44,885 nt of DNA from Spirogloea muscicola (Eukaryota; Streptophyta; Zygnematophyceae; Spirogloeales; Spirogloeaceae). Made by a program: the position numbers and the translations under genes. The notes beneath the pieces were generated by a model that was not told where the DNA came from, searched no databases, and was given only the letters and a program-made list of their open reading frames with translations. Where the stretch lies: NCBI GenBank assembly GCA_009602725.1, contig WELB01000070.1:451228-496112 (forward strand), given 5' to 3'. Positions 1 through 11,315 of the stretch are shown here, in pieces (the stretch's first letter is position 1; every line of letters begins with the position of its first letter).

Positions 1-234
1 GAGCTCGCCCAGCTTTCTGGTGCAAGGCACTAGCCTGAGCACGCTGCAAACAGGCCGAAACTCGACGTCGCAAGAGCGACAGATATGCAGCTGGCAAGCC
101 CATCTCAGCCGGAAACACATCTGCGCGTCGAGTGTAGCCTAGATTGGCAATGTTTTGAAGCAGAGTGTGGAAGCGAGGACCCAGACAGCCAAAGATGTCG
201 ATTGCAGCTGGCAGGAGTTGATCGCATTGGGGGT

Positions 235-475
235 AAGAAGGGGGCCAGGGGAAGCGCTAAGAGACAGAAACAAAGCAGCTACGAGACACTCAGTAACCCC
301 TGCTAAGCAGCCGCAGATCAGAGATGCTGGGCTCCTGGAAGTGGGTCCCCTGGCCAGAGCCAGAGGCAGCAGCGAGGGCTCTGCCGGCACGAAGGTGCAG
401 CGCGCGGGCCATGGACCTCTGCAGCGAGACGGCCAGGCGCATTCGATACACTTGCGCCAGCGAACCAGGTAGCTA
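235..475 (-). mobile_element. truncated 3' end of retroelement (LLSRGY subfamily)
   Basis: Read on the minus strand this piece encodes a peptide like VYRMRLAVSLQ...ARALHLRAGRALAAASGS...ISDLRLLSRGY followed by a stop, with the start of the shared 3' UTR (CTTAGCGCTTCCCCTGGCC) after it. Closely similar pieces lie at 12540-12972, 15050-15460, 15540-15870 and 36605-36800. Only the last 60 or so codons remain. I infer a 5'-truncated non-LTR retroelement copy from the shared end point and variable start. Confidence 0.6.
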
Positions 476-699
476 CGGACACAGCCAGGTAGCTACTCGC
501 TACCTTTCAGTCGCAACAGCCCTCGTGTTCAATACTGCGTTCTGCCGGTCTGGCGCATCTAGCACATCCAGCACACCTGCCTCGTGCTTCCCCCTTGCTT
601 CCGTTTTCAAATTACCAGCCCCTTCTGGGCCTTGTCCACTCTTTCCGGTGTTCAGGCCTAGAATAATGGGGTTCAAAGATTTTTCTTTTGGCTGTGTGC

Positions 700-1045
700 T
701 TCAGCGCTTTCTGGCCCCTGCGGACTTTGTTCGTTCTTTATTGGGGCTGGGCAATCAAAGCCATCGCCTTCACTGGAAGAGTGTCAATACATTCTTGTAC
801 ATTCTTTTGAGCTGGCATCTCACAGCCATTGCCGTAATCTGGAAGAGCCAAAGAGCGCCGACTGTGCCTGGCTGGTCGACAGATAATGTGTGTAGAAAGG
901 AAGAGAAGAAAGAAGAAACAGCTCCAAGTGTAAGGCAATGGCTGTGAAAAGTAAGCATGATAAAGGGGGGGAAGGGCTGTAAAACGCCAGCCCAAAAAGC
1001 ATGGGCAAAATCCGAAGGGGCCGGAATCACACAACTTAGCAAGCA
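700..1045. repeat. GGGCTGG hairpin modules, both orientations
   Basis: A plus-oriented hairpin module (cggactttgttcgttc, ggggctgggcaatcaaagcc, then tggaagagtg) is followed by inverted relics near 930-950 and 965-1020 (gtaaaacgccagcccaaaaa, then ccgaaggggcc). They match the dispersed intergenic hairpin family described in the findings. No gene is visible between 480 and 1490. Confidence 0.55.
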
Positions 1046-1489
1046 CCACGGTAGGAAGGTCACTTTCTAACCTTCAGAAGCAATCGCCCGAATGCAGTCC
1101 CTTAACGATAGCCAGAGGCGGCAGCTAGAGCACGGCCAGGTCGCAGGCGCAAGGCACGGGCCAAAGACCGCTGGAGGGAAATGAACAGGAGCATACGAGT
1201 CAGCGAGTCAGCGGCGTTGAAGGCAGCCTCCTCGCCCCGCCTGCGGGACAAAACTTGCTGCGCAAGTCTGGTCAAAAGGTCCAGTCACTAAGACTCGTAA
1301 GCCCCGTGCAAATCGATGACCAGTGGACCGAAGTCGTTACCCTCCCGGATGGGAGAGGCCAGCCCAAAGGAGCGTACAAGGCCTAGAAAGTGAACAGCTA
1401 ATTCATTGTAAGACAAGAAAGAATAAAGAAAAAAATAAGGAAATAAAAGAAAGAAAGAAAGGAGCGGCACTACCAAAACAACCCCAGGG

Positions 1490-1640
1490 AGACCACTTTC
1501 AGCCGTGCTCTACGAATATGTACGAAGGCGCCCCAGATTACTCTGACATTCTTATGTGCTCACTCGTGGGTACTAGACTCCCCCTCAGGTGTGTCATTTT
1601 GTATGGATGTGCTTATGCAAATATCTTGAACGTTATGTGA
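1490..1640 (+). mobile_element. retroelement 3' tail relic (LTRGY end)
   Basis: The sequence gtgctcactcgtgggtacta at 1556-1575 is the signature coding end of the retroelement family (V-L-T-R-G-Y, stop at 1574-1576). The preceding words caccccagggagaccactt and gtacgaaggc resemble the DHPRGD and YGGYG region of the better copies at 10545-11315 and 25268-25663. The copy is internally deleted and out of frame. Confidence 0.45.
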
Positions 1641-1892
1641 CTGTTGAAATGGGCTCAGCTAGCAGGACAATCGATACACCGGACTGTTTGGTACTCAGAA
1701 AGAAGAAGCGATCATGAGCACAACTATCTGAAGCGCAGTTCCTTCTTCACGCCCTCGCCCTCATTGCCTTCTCCACAAGGACCCGGTGAATAACAGCAAA
1801 ATTGTGAGGCAGCATGCAGCCCCTAATCTACAAGGTGGTTGGGCGAGGTCAGAGGGCGAGGTCAGAAGGCCAGGAACTGCAGTTCCCTTTAG

Positions 1893-2413
1893 TCACCTAG
1901 TGAAGCCCATGCAAGCAAACTCGGTCATACCTGCCGCGCCCAGCCATGACCGCTGCGGGTTGGCAAAAGCCGAAGCCGGAGTCTCACAGCGTATGCTCGA
2001 TTGAGGATGTCGAGCATAGTATGGTTCCAGTGCAGGCGCTGCAGCATACACACCTCTCACTTCGTTGAGCACCCTTCCTAGAGACTTGATGCTTTCTTGC
2101 AATGCGTTCTGAGCTTTGAGCATCCCAGCAAACAGATGCATGACGCGTTGTTTAAAGGGTTGGTAGAGGTTGAGCAGGGCTACATGGTGCATGCCTAATT
2201 GCATTCCCAATATTTCTAATTGCAGACACCTGTACCAACTTGTTGTAAGTCGTTGTAAGTCTGATAAGCACGGGGTGCAATGCCCTCGTTGTTCGAGGCC
2301 GATATCTGGTGCAGCAGCCCAGCCAAGAGCTTCAGAGTGGCCCTGCCTGCGTCGCCCTGCACTAAGCTAATCAGGCAAGCCAGCGGCGCCAACCAAAGTG
2401 CGAGCAAGGATCC
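1893..2413 (-). other. possible coding fragments, unassigned
   Basis: Two adjacent minus-strand open stretches look more protein-like than their surroundings. The first (about 2413-2216) contains LISLVQGDAGRATLKLLAGL and reaches a stop after DLQQVGTGVCN; a possible acceptor (gtatgcag) precedes it. The second (below 2210) contains FKQRVMHLFAGMLKAQNALQ followed by ESIKSLGRVLNEV. Neither has a clear ATG and I found no convincing intron joining them. They could be two exons of a small gene, a decayed gene, or chance. I do not recognise the family. Confidence 0.2.
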
Positions 2414-2859
2414 TGCATACCATCACCCCAGATCTAGCTACTGATATCTTGCTTCAATATTTTCCAAGGACAGCATATCTGCGCAGCATCTTGTGTGCCA
2501 TCTCCTGCACATTGAGAGGGCAGAACGGCATTGCCACGAGTTGTGTTTCACAGTTAACAGCGCAATGCACGTGTGATATGCATTTCATGAGCAATGACAT
2601 AGCAGGCTCACTTCTTTGATCTTGCTATAATCCTCCCCGTTGCGCCCACTCTTGAGCCCCTCAAGGTGTGGGTTATGGTGGCCGGCCCCTATTGTTGTGC
2701 CTGACCAATGTTTTTCTGCTCAAGAACCCAAGACTCAAGCACCACCAATCAAGTAAATCAACTTGGGATGAAATTGCTAGCACCTACCTGTTGAGTGCAT
2801 CTCTCGACATGCCTCCATGTGCAAGAAAGGGCTTTCGTGTATTTGAAACACACGAAGGC

Positions 2860-3146
2860 CACATGGCCAGATACAAAGGCAAGCACATCTAGAGACCTAC
2901 ATATCCTACAGCAAATTGACCTGCTCAGTAACCACGGATCAAAACATGAAGGTCGCTAATCGATGCCTGAATACTAGATGTCAGATACGAAGCCCTCTGC
3001 CACCAACTAGAGCTCGCCCAGCAAGAAAGGGGCCGTTTTCTAAGGGGCCGACGGCTGTGAATAGCCAGCCCAGAAAAATTGGACAAGGTCCAAAACCCGA
3101 TCCGTCGAGATGTTCTAGGTCTCAACTGCACGAGAGCACAGGCCAA
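2860..3146 (-). mobile_element. retroelement 3' tail (inverted copy)
   Basis: The minus strand encodes a peptide ending ASISDLHVLIRGY and then stop, the same end as the tails at 33980-34170 and 36940-37200. The shared 3' UTR (gacctgctcagtaacc and acatggccagatacaaaggc on the plus strand) follows it. A hairpin module (gacggctgtgaatagccagc) is embedded at about 3049-3070. Confidence 0.55.
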
Positions 3147-3384
3147 ACAACGGTCCCAGTACCCAGATATCCTATCTCTGACGGCGCCGTTAGCTCCAAG
3201 TATCAGTCACCTGCCTCGCCGTTACGCCTCGCCGCCTCCTCACAACCCTAGGCCCGCCGCGCACACCCCCGCCGCCGCCCCGCAGCCGCCGTCGCCGGGG
3301 TNCCTCCGTCCCCGCCGCCGCCGCCGCCGCCTCCCCGCCGTCGTCGCTGCTGCCGTTGACGGGGTTGGGCCCCGCACCGGCGCC

Positions 3385-6300
3385 ATGGCGACCGCCTCTG
3401 GTACGTAGCTCCACCTTTGACCCTTCTTACGCATCTAGCTGGCAGGGCCATGCCTGCTGCCGTCGAAACTTGCGACTAGATGCTCCGTCTCTGCGGCATG
3501 CGGTACGTGCGCGCACCGCGCGTCTCCGGGACACTTGCGCTGTTGCGCTAAACGCTCCTCTTGCTCCTATTGCAACGACGCCTGGTGCAGCGTCATTCAA
3601 GTCGCGAGAGGACCATCGCAAGCAGATCGAACTCGAAGAGGCCCGGAAGGCCGGTCTCGCTCCTGCGGAGCTCGACGAAGATGGAAAGGAGATCAACCCG
3701 CATATCCCACAGTATATGTCCTCAGCACCCTGGTACCTCAACGCCGAGCGACCAGTAAGTGCCACCACGTCAGAACTTTTGCTTGCTAGGTCGCAAAGGA
3801 CCAGGGTGCTAGTCATGACGAACTCAGTAGTATAGCAAACTTTCCTTATGGGTTCAGCAATTGTCAACTCCCGTCCTTTGTGCAACAGAGTCTGAAGCAT
3901 CAGAGGAACTGGAAGCAAGACCCCAACTACACCAAAGAGTGGTACGACCGAGGCGCCAAGACTTTTCAGGCCAACAAATACCGAAAGGGCGCCTGTGAGA
4001 AGTAAGGATCTTCTTTGTCCTAGTGCAGGGCAGCAATCAGAAGACCTCTCAAGCTTTCCTTCTCGTAGCTTCGTCATGCTAATATTGACAGTAAACATCG
4101 TAAGGTCTCTCCATAGCAGGTGCCAACCAGGAGTCACGTTATAAGTTTCTCGCATGTCACCTTACTGTTGTCTTTCTTGGCGTATACCCAGCTGCGGCGC
4201 CATGACACACGATGTGAAGGGTTGCATGGAGAGGCCACGAAAGTTGGGTGCGAAGCACACCAACAAGCACATCGCCCCTGATGAGAAGGTTGAGCAATTT
4301 GAGCTCAATTTCGAGGGAAAGAGGGACAGATGGAATGGGTATGATGCAGCAGCATATTCCAGAGTCATTGACTCATATGAACTACGTGATGAGGCCCGGC
4401 AGAAGTATCAAAAGGAACAGCAGCTGAAGAAGCTCACTGAGAAGGTGAGTGTGCCTATACGAGACTGGCTACGTATTTGTGGACAGTCTGCAATATGGCT
4501 TGTGTCTCCAAGACCTTGTCTTTACTTCACTTGCTCCTGTCGAGCATGCACATGCAAGCGTGCTTGCTATTCGAAGGGCCTCGATCAGATTCTTATTGTT
4601 GGAGACCTGGATATTGCTGTGTTTACGTCAGACTTAAAAAATGGCTGATGTTTTGCTTAATTGGCGCAATCTAAGATTTGAAACAGGCTTTCCCCTTAGG
4701 CCGCCTGAGAAGTTGTTCTATATACTATATACTTGGTGACACGGTGCACATTATTTTAGCTGCTGAAGCTCTCCAGCTCTGATATAATAAGCACAAGCTG
4801 CACCTTCTGAGTTGTAGGGTGCTGCAAAGGAAGGCGAGGAAGTCGACGAGGAAGGACTTGGGGAAATCACTGAGGAGGATGAGGCAAAGGTGGATGAGAG
4901 TGAGCAGATGGATTTTGCCAAGGTAGAGAAGCGTGTGCGTACTACAGGTGGTGGAAGCACAGGAACTGTGAGGTGAGCCAGGCTGATAAGTTAAAGTGGC
5001 TCATTTGAGGGAGAGAGATTGTGCTGCTTGATGACAAGGACAAGGTCTTGTTATACATTTCTGCTATCGTATCTTGGTATAGAAGTGTGCAGATGCACAG
5101 AGTTCCAAGTCATGTGGACAAGATGTCTGCAAGATGCTCAACTCACACACTGCTGCACTACCTTGTGCTTCTAGAAACCTACGTATTCGCGAGGACACAG
5201 CCAAGTATCTCCTCAATCTGGATGTCAATTCAGCTTACTATGACCCCAAAACACGCTCAATGCGGGAGGATCCCAATCCTGGCAGCGACGCCAATGATCG
5301 TTTCTACATGGTATGCACGGCTGCTTATGTCACGATTCTTGTATTCCGAAGGGGTTGGGGGCTAGGCAAACTTCCAGATCACAAGTCGTTCAAGGTGGTT
5401 CAAGCTGTGGCTGAAGAGCCTATATTGTCAACGTAAACACTGACAAAGCTTTTGCAGCAGCTAGTGACCAACTGCTTTCCGCTGAGAGCTTTTAACTTGA
5501 GGTTCTTCCTATATGTTTACAGGGTGACAATCAGAATAGGCTGAATGGACAAGCCAGCGAGCACCGGCAGCTTAACATCCACGCTTGGGAAGCCTTTGAG
5601 AAGGGGCAAGATGTACACCTGCAGGCAGCTCCCTCGCAGGTGAGCTCTTGCTAGTGGTTCCGCATTGCTGTTTGAAGCCAAGCCCTAGTCAGGCCTTGAA
5701 GCTGTCAAGTGTCATCTGTATATTTATTTGGCCTTGAGAGGTTCTTTAGGTCTTGAAGGGGGGATGGTTTTCTTCCCGGTGACTCCTCACTGACAATTGC
5801 GCTCGATGGAAGCACTGAGCTGAACCACTAACATCATTGGCAGGCGGAGCTCCTGCACCGTGAGTTTAAGATTAAGAAAGAGTCGCTGAAACACAACATC
5901 AAGGACAGCATCATGGAAAAATATGGGAATGCTGCCTCCACTGAGGTATTGCCAGAAGAACTTCTCCTGGGCCAGACCGAGAGGATTGTGGAGTACGACC
6001 GCGCTGGTCGGGTTGTCAAGGGGCAGGTGCATAACCCTTTCTTCCCTGAGGCTTTATGGGTGTCGTCACCACGCTGTATGACCGTGATTGTAGTTGCAAC
6101 TCGTTGGGTTCACATGCAGTTGTGATGCATCCGTACTTCTCAACAGCTATGTAGAAGTTAGGGGGGTTTAATTTGATGTGGCCACAGACAAGGAGCTGTT
6201 GAATGAGCAACCATTGATTTTCTGACTTTTGGATGGCAGGACAAGGCTATTGCAAGGAGCAAATATGAGGAGGATGTATACATAAATAATCACACCACGG

Positions 6301-7537
6301 TGTGGGGTTCATTGTGGAAGGATGGTCAGTGGGGCTTTCGATGCTGCAGGCAGGTTGCCCGCAACAGCTACTGCACAGGCCAGGCTGGCATTGATGCTGC
6401 TGAAGCATCTGCTGACCTCCTGCGCTCTAATATTGAGCGCAAGGAGGCTATCGGAGGTAAGCACTACATACTTACATGTCTTCTTTGATGTTTGCATCTT
6501 GCCTTAAGTCCAGCCACTGTGCTTGTTAGGTCTCCCGTCTGGCAGCAACTTGTGGTCTGCCTCTTGTAATGCAAGATGCCCTGTGATACTAAACTGCAAC
6601 AATGAGGGCCATCATGCTATTGCCTTTGAATCCTGTCCACTATGGTTGATGGATGTTACTACTGTGTGTGACATCAGAATTTATGTGAGGATTTCCTGCA
6701 CTTGTGAGGCACATGCACAGTGTAACATACTAAAATGCTGGTCTGACTGGTTGACTTGGCCCTATATAAATGTCGTCAGATGTAAAATCTGTGAATGAGG
6801 AAAGGAATCCTGCCAGCTGGGGGACTGATACTCCGGACGACTTGGTGCTTGACAAGAAGAAGCTCAAGGAGGCCCTCAAGAAGGTCAGTCTGAGGCAGCA
6901 AGTCATGTATAATGCTTTTGCACTAATATATTGTTGGCCACATCTTGTTCTCATATTAGGTTCTTTCTACTTTGCATGACGTTGAGCTGCATGGCGTTGT
7001 GAGAGAATTGCTTTGATCATCTTCACTCCTGGCTTCACTATGCATGGAGTGCACAGCAACTTCAGCAACAGGTGGGTCTGTTAGGACCGATAAGGGGATG
7101 AGCATGTTGCTCAGGAGAGGCCTTCTGACTATGGTCCTCACGTCGTACAGGAAGCAGAGAAGTCCAATGAGGAGAAGGATGAGAGAAAACGAAAGTACAA
7201 TGTGACATACAGTAACGAGGTATGTAGTGAAGCACCTGCTGCCATTTGGAATGTCCTCATGTCTTCTCACAAGTTTTAAGCCATCTCTTGAGGGATTGTG
7301 CAGCAGGTGTTAAAGTGTATCACTCTCTTCAATTTGCTGTCAGGTTCTAGTATATCAAGCCATACATCATGGAAGTCGTAGATGTGGTCTATTTTGCACA
7401 TGTCTTTGGAATGGGGGTGAGCTGGGGTCTATTCTTGCTGGTGGTTGCAGGTCAGTGCCGAGGAGATGGAGGCATATCGGCTTAAGAAGTCACATTTCGA
7501 CGATCCGATGAGAGATTATATTGGCAAAGATAGATAA
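3385..7537 (+). CDS. SLU7: pre-mRNA splicing factor SLU7
   Basis: SLU7 acts in the spliceosome at the second catalytic step, helping 3' splice-site choice. I place 12 exons: 3385-3400, 3591-3754, 3889-4001, 4192-4444, 4818-4972, 5175-5310, 5523-5639, 5844-6026, 6240-6456, 6780-6883, 7151-7219 and 7451-7537. They sum to 1614 nt, so 537 aa, close to the plant length. The ATG (MATAS) gives the usual plant N-terminus. Family blocks appear in order: [17 protein letters not shown] (about residues 37-55); the CCHC zinc knuckle [14 protein letters not shown] (96-109), split by intron 3; [29 protein letters not shown]; then the C-terminal [20 protein letters not shown]. All introns are GT-AG and phases agree. 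No break was seen. Intergenic repeats are absent from its introns. Product assignment is very secure; single splice borders slightly less so. Confidence 0.95.
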
Positions 7538-8529
7538 CATCAACTAGGAGTCCTTCTACCACAGATTGTAACATTGGCGAATCGTAGGCACAGCACTTGC
7601 AGAGCCACTCTGCACAGCTGCTGTCTCCAGACTTGGTCAAGCTATGGTGGGCAACGCAATTAGTCAAGGGCTAGCCATTGCCGTTCTAGTACAAGTCTGA
7701 TAGCATACACGTGGTGGTGTAAGGACTGGGGCAGAGCACATGCTTCACACGTTCCAAGGCCTCCACTGCCTTGCATTTGGATGCAGTGCTGCCCAGCGCA
7801 CACGTCTGGGCCTGGTCTCGAAGGCCAGCAGCTCTCCTTCCTGACAGCTCAGCAGGCATCCAACAGGGTAGCCTGCCACATGTCACTGCCAAGCATCTTG
7901 TGTAGCTGTACAAGCACTGTAATTGAGAAGGAGCAACATTGAGCTGTCCCTTTGGCAAGGGCATATGTAATTGTCAGTCGTGGAGAGCAAGAGACAACCT
8001 GACTGTTAAATGTTGTACATGAATTTGCCAACTTTTCTTTCACACCAAGTTGCAGCGTGAACTTGAGGACCAGTGTGAATCTCTTTGGAGAGAATATGGT
8101 GTAAGTAAGCAGCAATTCCTACTTTGTTGCACTGCTTTTTGGTGTGGACAGGCCATGCTTGTGTAAGTTCTCAAGGCACTGGCCTGCTCTTTCAGGGGGA
8201 GTGTTGGATATCATTGTGCTATGCTGAAAAGTGTATCAGAAAGATTACGAAACTGGCAACATGCTTGCACTTCTGACACCATGCAAGTGATGCAAGTCAG
8301 GTGGCGGGTGCTCAGTCAGGCTTTGGAAGCTTGTCAGCTTTCAGCTCACGTGGGTTGGAAGTAGCCTATGACAATGCCCGGCGAGAATCAATCTCCGCTG
8401 CTATAGCAATTTGCAAATGGACGCTGCCATGTCATCTAAGGTGGACGCTGCCAAGTGTCATCAAGCAGGGAACACCTGCAATAGACTAAACGCTGTCATA
8501 TCATAAGCGGATCTGCGTCTGTACTGGCG
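7538..8529. other. 3' flank of SLU7, no gene seen
   Basis: This stretch has only short unconvincing frames on both strands. It presumably holds the SLU7 3' UTR and downstream intergenic DNA. I recognise no repeat family member here. Confidence 0.5.
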
Positions 8530-10200
8530 AGGTGAGGGTGATCTGCTGGTCCTCCGGTAAACGTGTAACGGCATCCTTCCCACCCTTGATCTACCGGCAG
8601 GTGCCAGACCCCCTCACTAGGCATGGTGGTGCTTGGAGTCCTCCTGAGCGGGGCAGCACATGTGGCGCAGGTGGTGCAGTCGACCCTCGAGCGGCAGTTT
8701 CAGAACCTTTCAGCCCTCCCTATACTGCATGACTCCCAGCTGGCCGTTGCAGTACTAACCCGGTACGTGGCCCAACACCCAACCTAAGTGCCGCGGGCCG
8801 ACTCACCCACCACCGCACTGGACAACATCTCTGCCACTGCGGACGTCCACCTCTTACAGGTCCTGCACAGCTTGCTGGACCGCCCGGCACCTTCTATACC
8901 GCCGGCCGCCCTACTTCAGCTGACGCTCACCATAAGCCAGGGCGGCCTTGCCGCCCGCTGGCTTGCCTGCCCCGCGCGGCACACCTGGGGTGTTGGGCCC
9001 AAGTGGCCTTCACAGGGTCCAAACGCTTCCTGTAGGAGGGGCCAGGCGGTGCCAGCTCCGGTGACGGCTTGGAGCGGCAAATACGACCGGAGCCCTTCCA
9101 AATCTCCCTCTCCGACCTTAGCATCAACATCCTCCGCTCTTTCCCATCACTCGCGGCAGATCAGGTCAAGTTGCGGCGTGGATAAGAAGCTCTGACCCGA
9201 AGGCACAAGCTCAGTCACACAGCCGCCGATGAGCAAGCCAAGAGCCTCTTCACAATACTGCTCAAGGATGATGGGTGTGGGCTCTCTCGTCTTCACTTAA
9301 TAAGCTCTATGTGGGCGTCAAGTGGCTCAACGCTTTGCTGATGTACGACTCCCTTCGACTATCCGACGACCTCTTCCGGGCTGTGGGCTGGCCTCTCCCA
9401 GCCACCAGTCAATCTGGCCGCGCTTGCTTCCGGACGGCCGTCCACCACCATGTTGGCCTTCCCAATTTGCTTGGCTGGCATCCGACAATGTGACTATGGC
9501 CGTCGTTTGGAAAAAGAGATCTCGTTGGCGGCTCACATGCTAGGTGTATTGAGGGAGGTGAACGTAGTGCCTCCCACTACCTTCTAAGAGACGCTATGAT
9601 GGCTTCAAGCGCGAGGCAGCTTACCATCTGGCCATGGAGGTGCCCGGGCATCATGCCAGTCCTCCAGAAGTGCGGCAAACCTTACATCAGGCGTCTGGCC
9701 GTGATTGCCACCCCCCGGTGCAGAGGGCCTCGTCTCCTCCTCGACGTCGGCCTCACTTTCGCGTCCCAACCAGGGGCACCCACCTCGACTATGCCAGGTT
9801 GCGCGACGAATCACTCCGAGAAGAGGACCTAGCGACATTTCAAGGACCAGTCCCATTTCAAGGACCAGTCCCATGGACATTAGTGGCGGTCACGGTTGGA
9901 GTGGTCTTTTCTTCTCTCTCTCTCTCTCCTCCGTCGCCTGGCACAGCTTGTCGATGTCCGCCGATGTGGTTGGGCGGGTGGATTGGGCATACAAGCGTCC
10001 CGAAAATTACAGTTGCTTGCTATAGGATTAGGCTTACATTAAGTCTGCAGTACCAGGCACTCGCGATACACCAGCGTGCTGAGCGCGCACTGGGCCAGGC
10101 AAATGACTTGCGTCGTGGGTCTCTGGCTCCTCAGCTTAGCTTGTTGGCTGTATGTGCACACTCGTGGGTACTAGAGACCCCATTAGAAGCTTCTTGCCCC
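8530..10200 (+). mobile_element. decayed non-LTR-type retroelement copy 1
   Basis: The piece holds disconnected frames of a retroelement C-terminal half. Near 8930 a frame reads SQGGLAARWLACPARHTWGV, resembling the GGLG region after reverse transcriptase domains. From 9359 onward it parallels copy 2 at 10545 (ccgacgacctcttccgg, then gacgctatgatggctt, then gtccaccaccatgttggcct). The signature end gtgcacactcgtgggtacta lies near 10153-10172, followed by the 3' UTR words (ggattggcctccctttcctt, catgcgcaccgtgcacc). Several frameshifts and stops exclude function. No intact reverse transcriptase core (YxDD) is visible. Confidence 0.55.
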
Positions 10201-10507
10201 GTTACCAGGACTTGTCAAGGCTGGATTGGCCTCCCTTTCCTTTCATGCGCACCGTGCACCTTTCTTCCTCCCCGTCATGCCCGCCCTCTGCATGCACCTG
10301 GCTGACTTATACAGCCGCTCAGCAGCCGCACTCTTCCCTCGTCCACTCCCTCTCCCTCTCCCCCATGTCCCCCCCCCCTCTCTCAGCCTAGCCTGTGGCT
10401 CCGCCAATGAAAGTGGGCTCTTCCAAGTGAGCTCTTTGTTGCGGGCTGGCCTTTCCCAGCCATTCTTTTTGGGCTGGCTTTGCCAGCCCCTCTTCTCTGT
10501 GGTTTGG
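10201..10507 (+). repeat. 3' UTR module and GGGCTGG hairpins
   Basis: The retroelement 3' UTR is followed by two hairpin modules at about 10440-10500 (gggctggcctttcccagcc and gggctggctttgccagcccc). No gene is seen. Confidence 0.5.
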
Positions 10508-10543
10508 GATTTAGTTTAGGGTTTAGGGTTTTAGGATTAGGGT
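10508..10543 (+). repeat. interstitial telomere-like TTTAGGG array
   Basis: About four to five degenerate units of TTTAGGG run in tandem (TTTAG, TTTAGGG, TTTAGGG, TTTTAGG, ATTAGGG). TTTAGGG is the telomere repeat of land plants and many green algae. The array abuts the 5' edge of retroelement copy 2, which starts within a few bases. Confidence 0.7.
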
Positions 10544-10544
10544 C

Positions 10545-11315
10545 TAGACTCTCCGACGACCTCTTCCGGACGGCTGTCCATCACCATCTCGGCCTCCCTC
10601 CACTTTCTTTGGCTGGCATTCGACAGTGTGAATGTGGCCATCGTTCGGAGGATGTGATCTCTTTGGCAGCTCACATGCTTCGATGTGTTGCGGGACGTGA
10701 ACGAAATGCCTCCCACAATCTCCTCAGAGACGCTATGTATGGCTTGGTGCGCGAGGCAGGTGATCATGCGGCCATGGAAGTGCCGGGCATCCTGCCGGTA
10801 CTCCAAAAGCGTGGCAGGCCTTACGTTAGGCGTCTGGATGTGGTGGCCACCCCCCGGAGTGATGGGCCTCGACTTCTGTCGACGTCGTTCTCATCGACGC
10901 AATCCAACCAGGGGCACCCACACCGACTGTGCCAGGTTGGGCGACACATCATGCGGAGAGGAAGGAGGAGAGGCACTATAATGACCACCCCCGGGGCGAC
11001 CACTTCTTCCCGTGCGCCATGGACATGTACGGCGGCTACGGAACGAAGTGGTCTTCCCTCCTCCATCGCCTGGCACGGCATGTTGATGCCCGCCGACGTA
11101 GTCGGGCGGGTAGCTTAGGCCATTCTAGGGTCCCGCAAGCCATCGTTGCATGCTGTAGAATGCGGCTATCATCGAGTCTGCAGCGCTCCCAGGCACTCGC
11201 AATTCACCAGCGTGCTGGTCGTGCACTAGCCCAGGCTAGTGGCTTCCGTGGTGGTGGTTTAGCTCCTCAGTATAGCTTGTCAGATATACATGTGCTCACT
11301 CGGGGTTATTAGTGT
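10545..11315 (+). mobile_element. retroelement copy 2 (best-preserved C-terminal region)
   Basis: The first frame (from about 10550) encodes a zinc-finger-like CECGHRSEDVISLAAHMLRC, then SHNLLRDAMYGLVREAGDH and EVPGILPVLQKRGRPYVRRL; this order fits the C-terminal part of algal reverse-transcriptase-type polyproteins. A frameshift near 10880-10930 moves the reading to a second frame. That frame carries KEERHYNDHPRGDHFFPCAM, YGGYGTKWSSLLHRLARHVD, QALAIHQRAGRALAQASGF and the terminal SLSDIHVLTRGY before a stop at 11310-11312. It is 5'-truncated, lacks the reverse transcriptase core and is inactive. The family assignment is an inference from layout and motif order. Confidence 0.6.
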
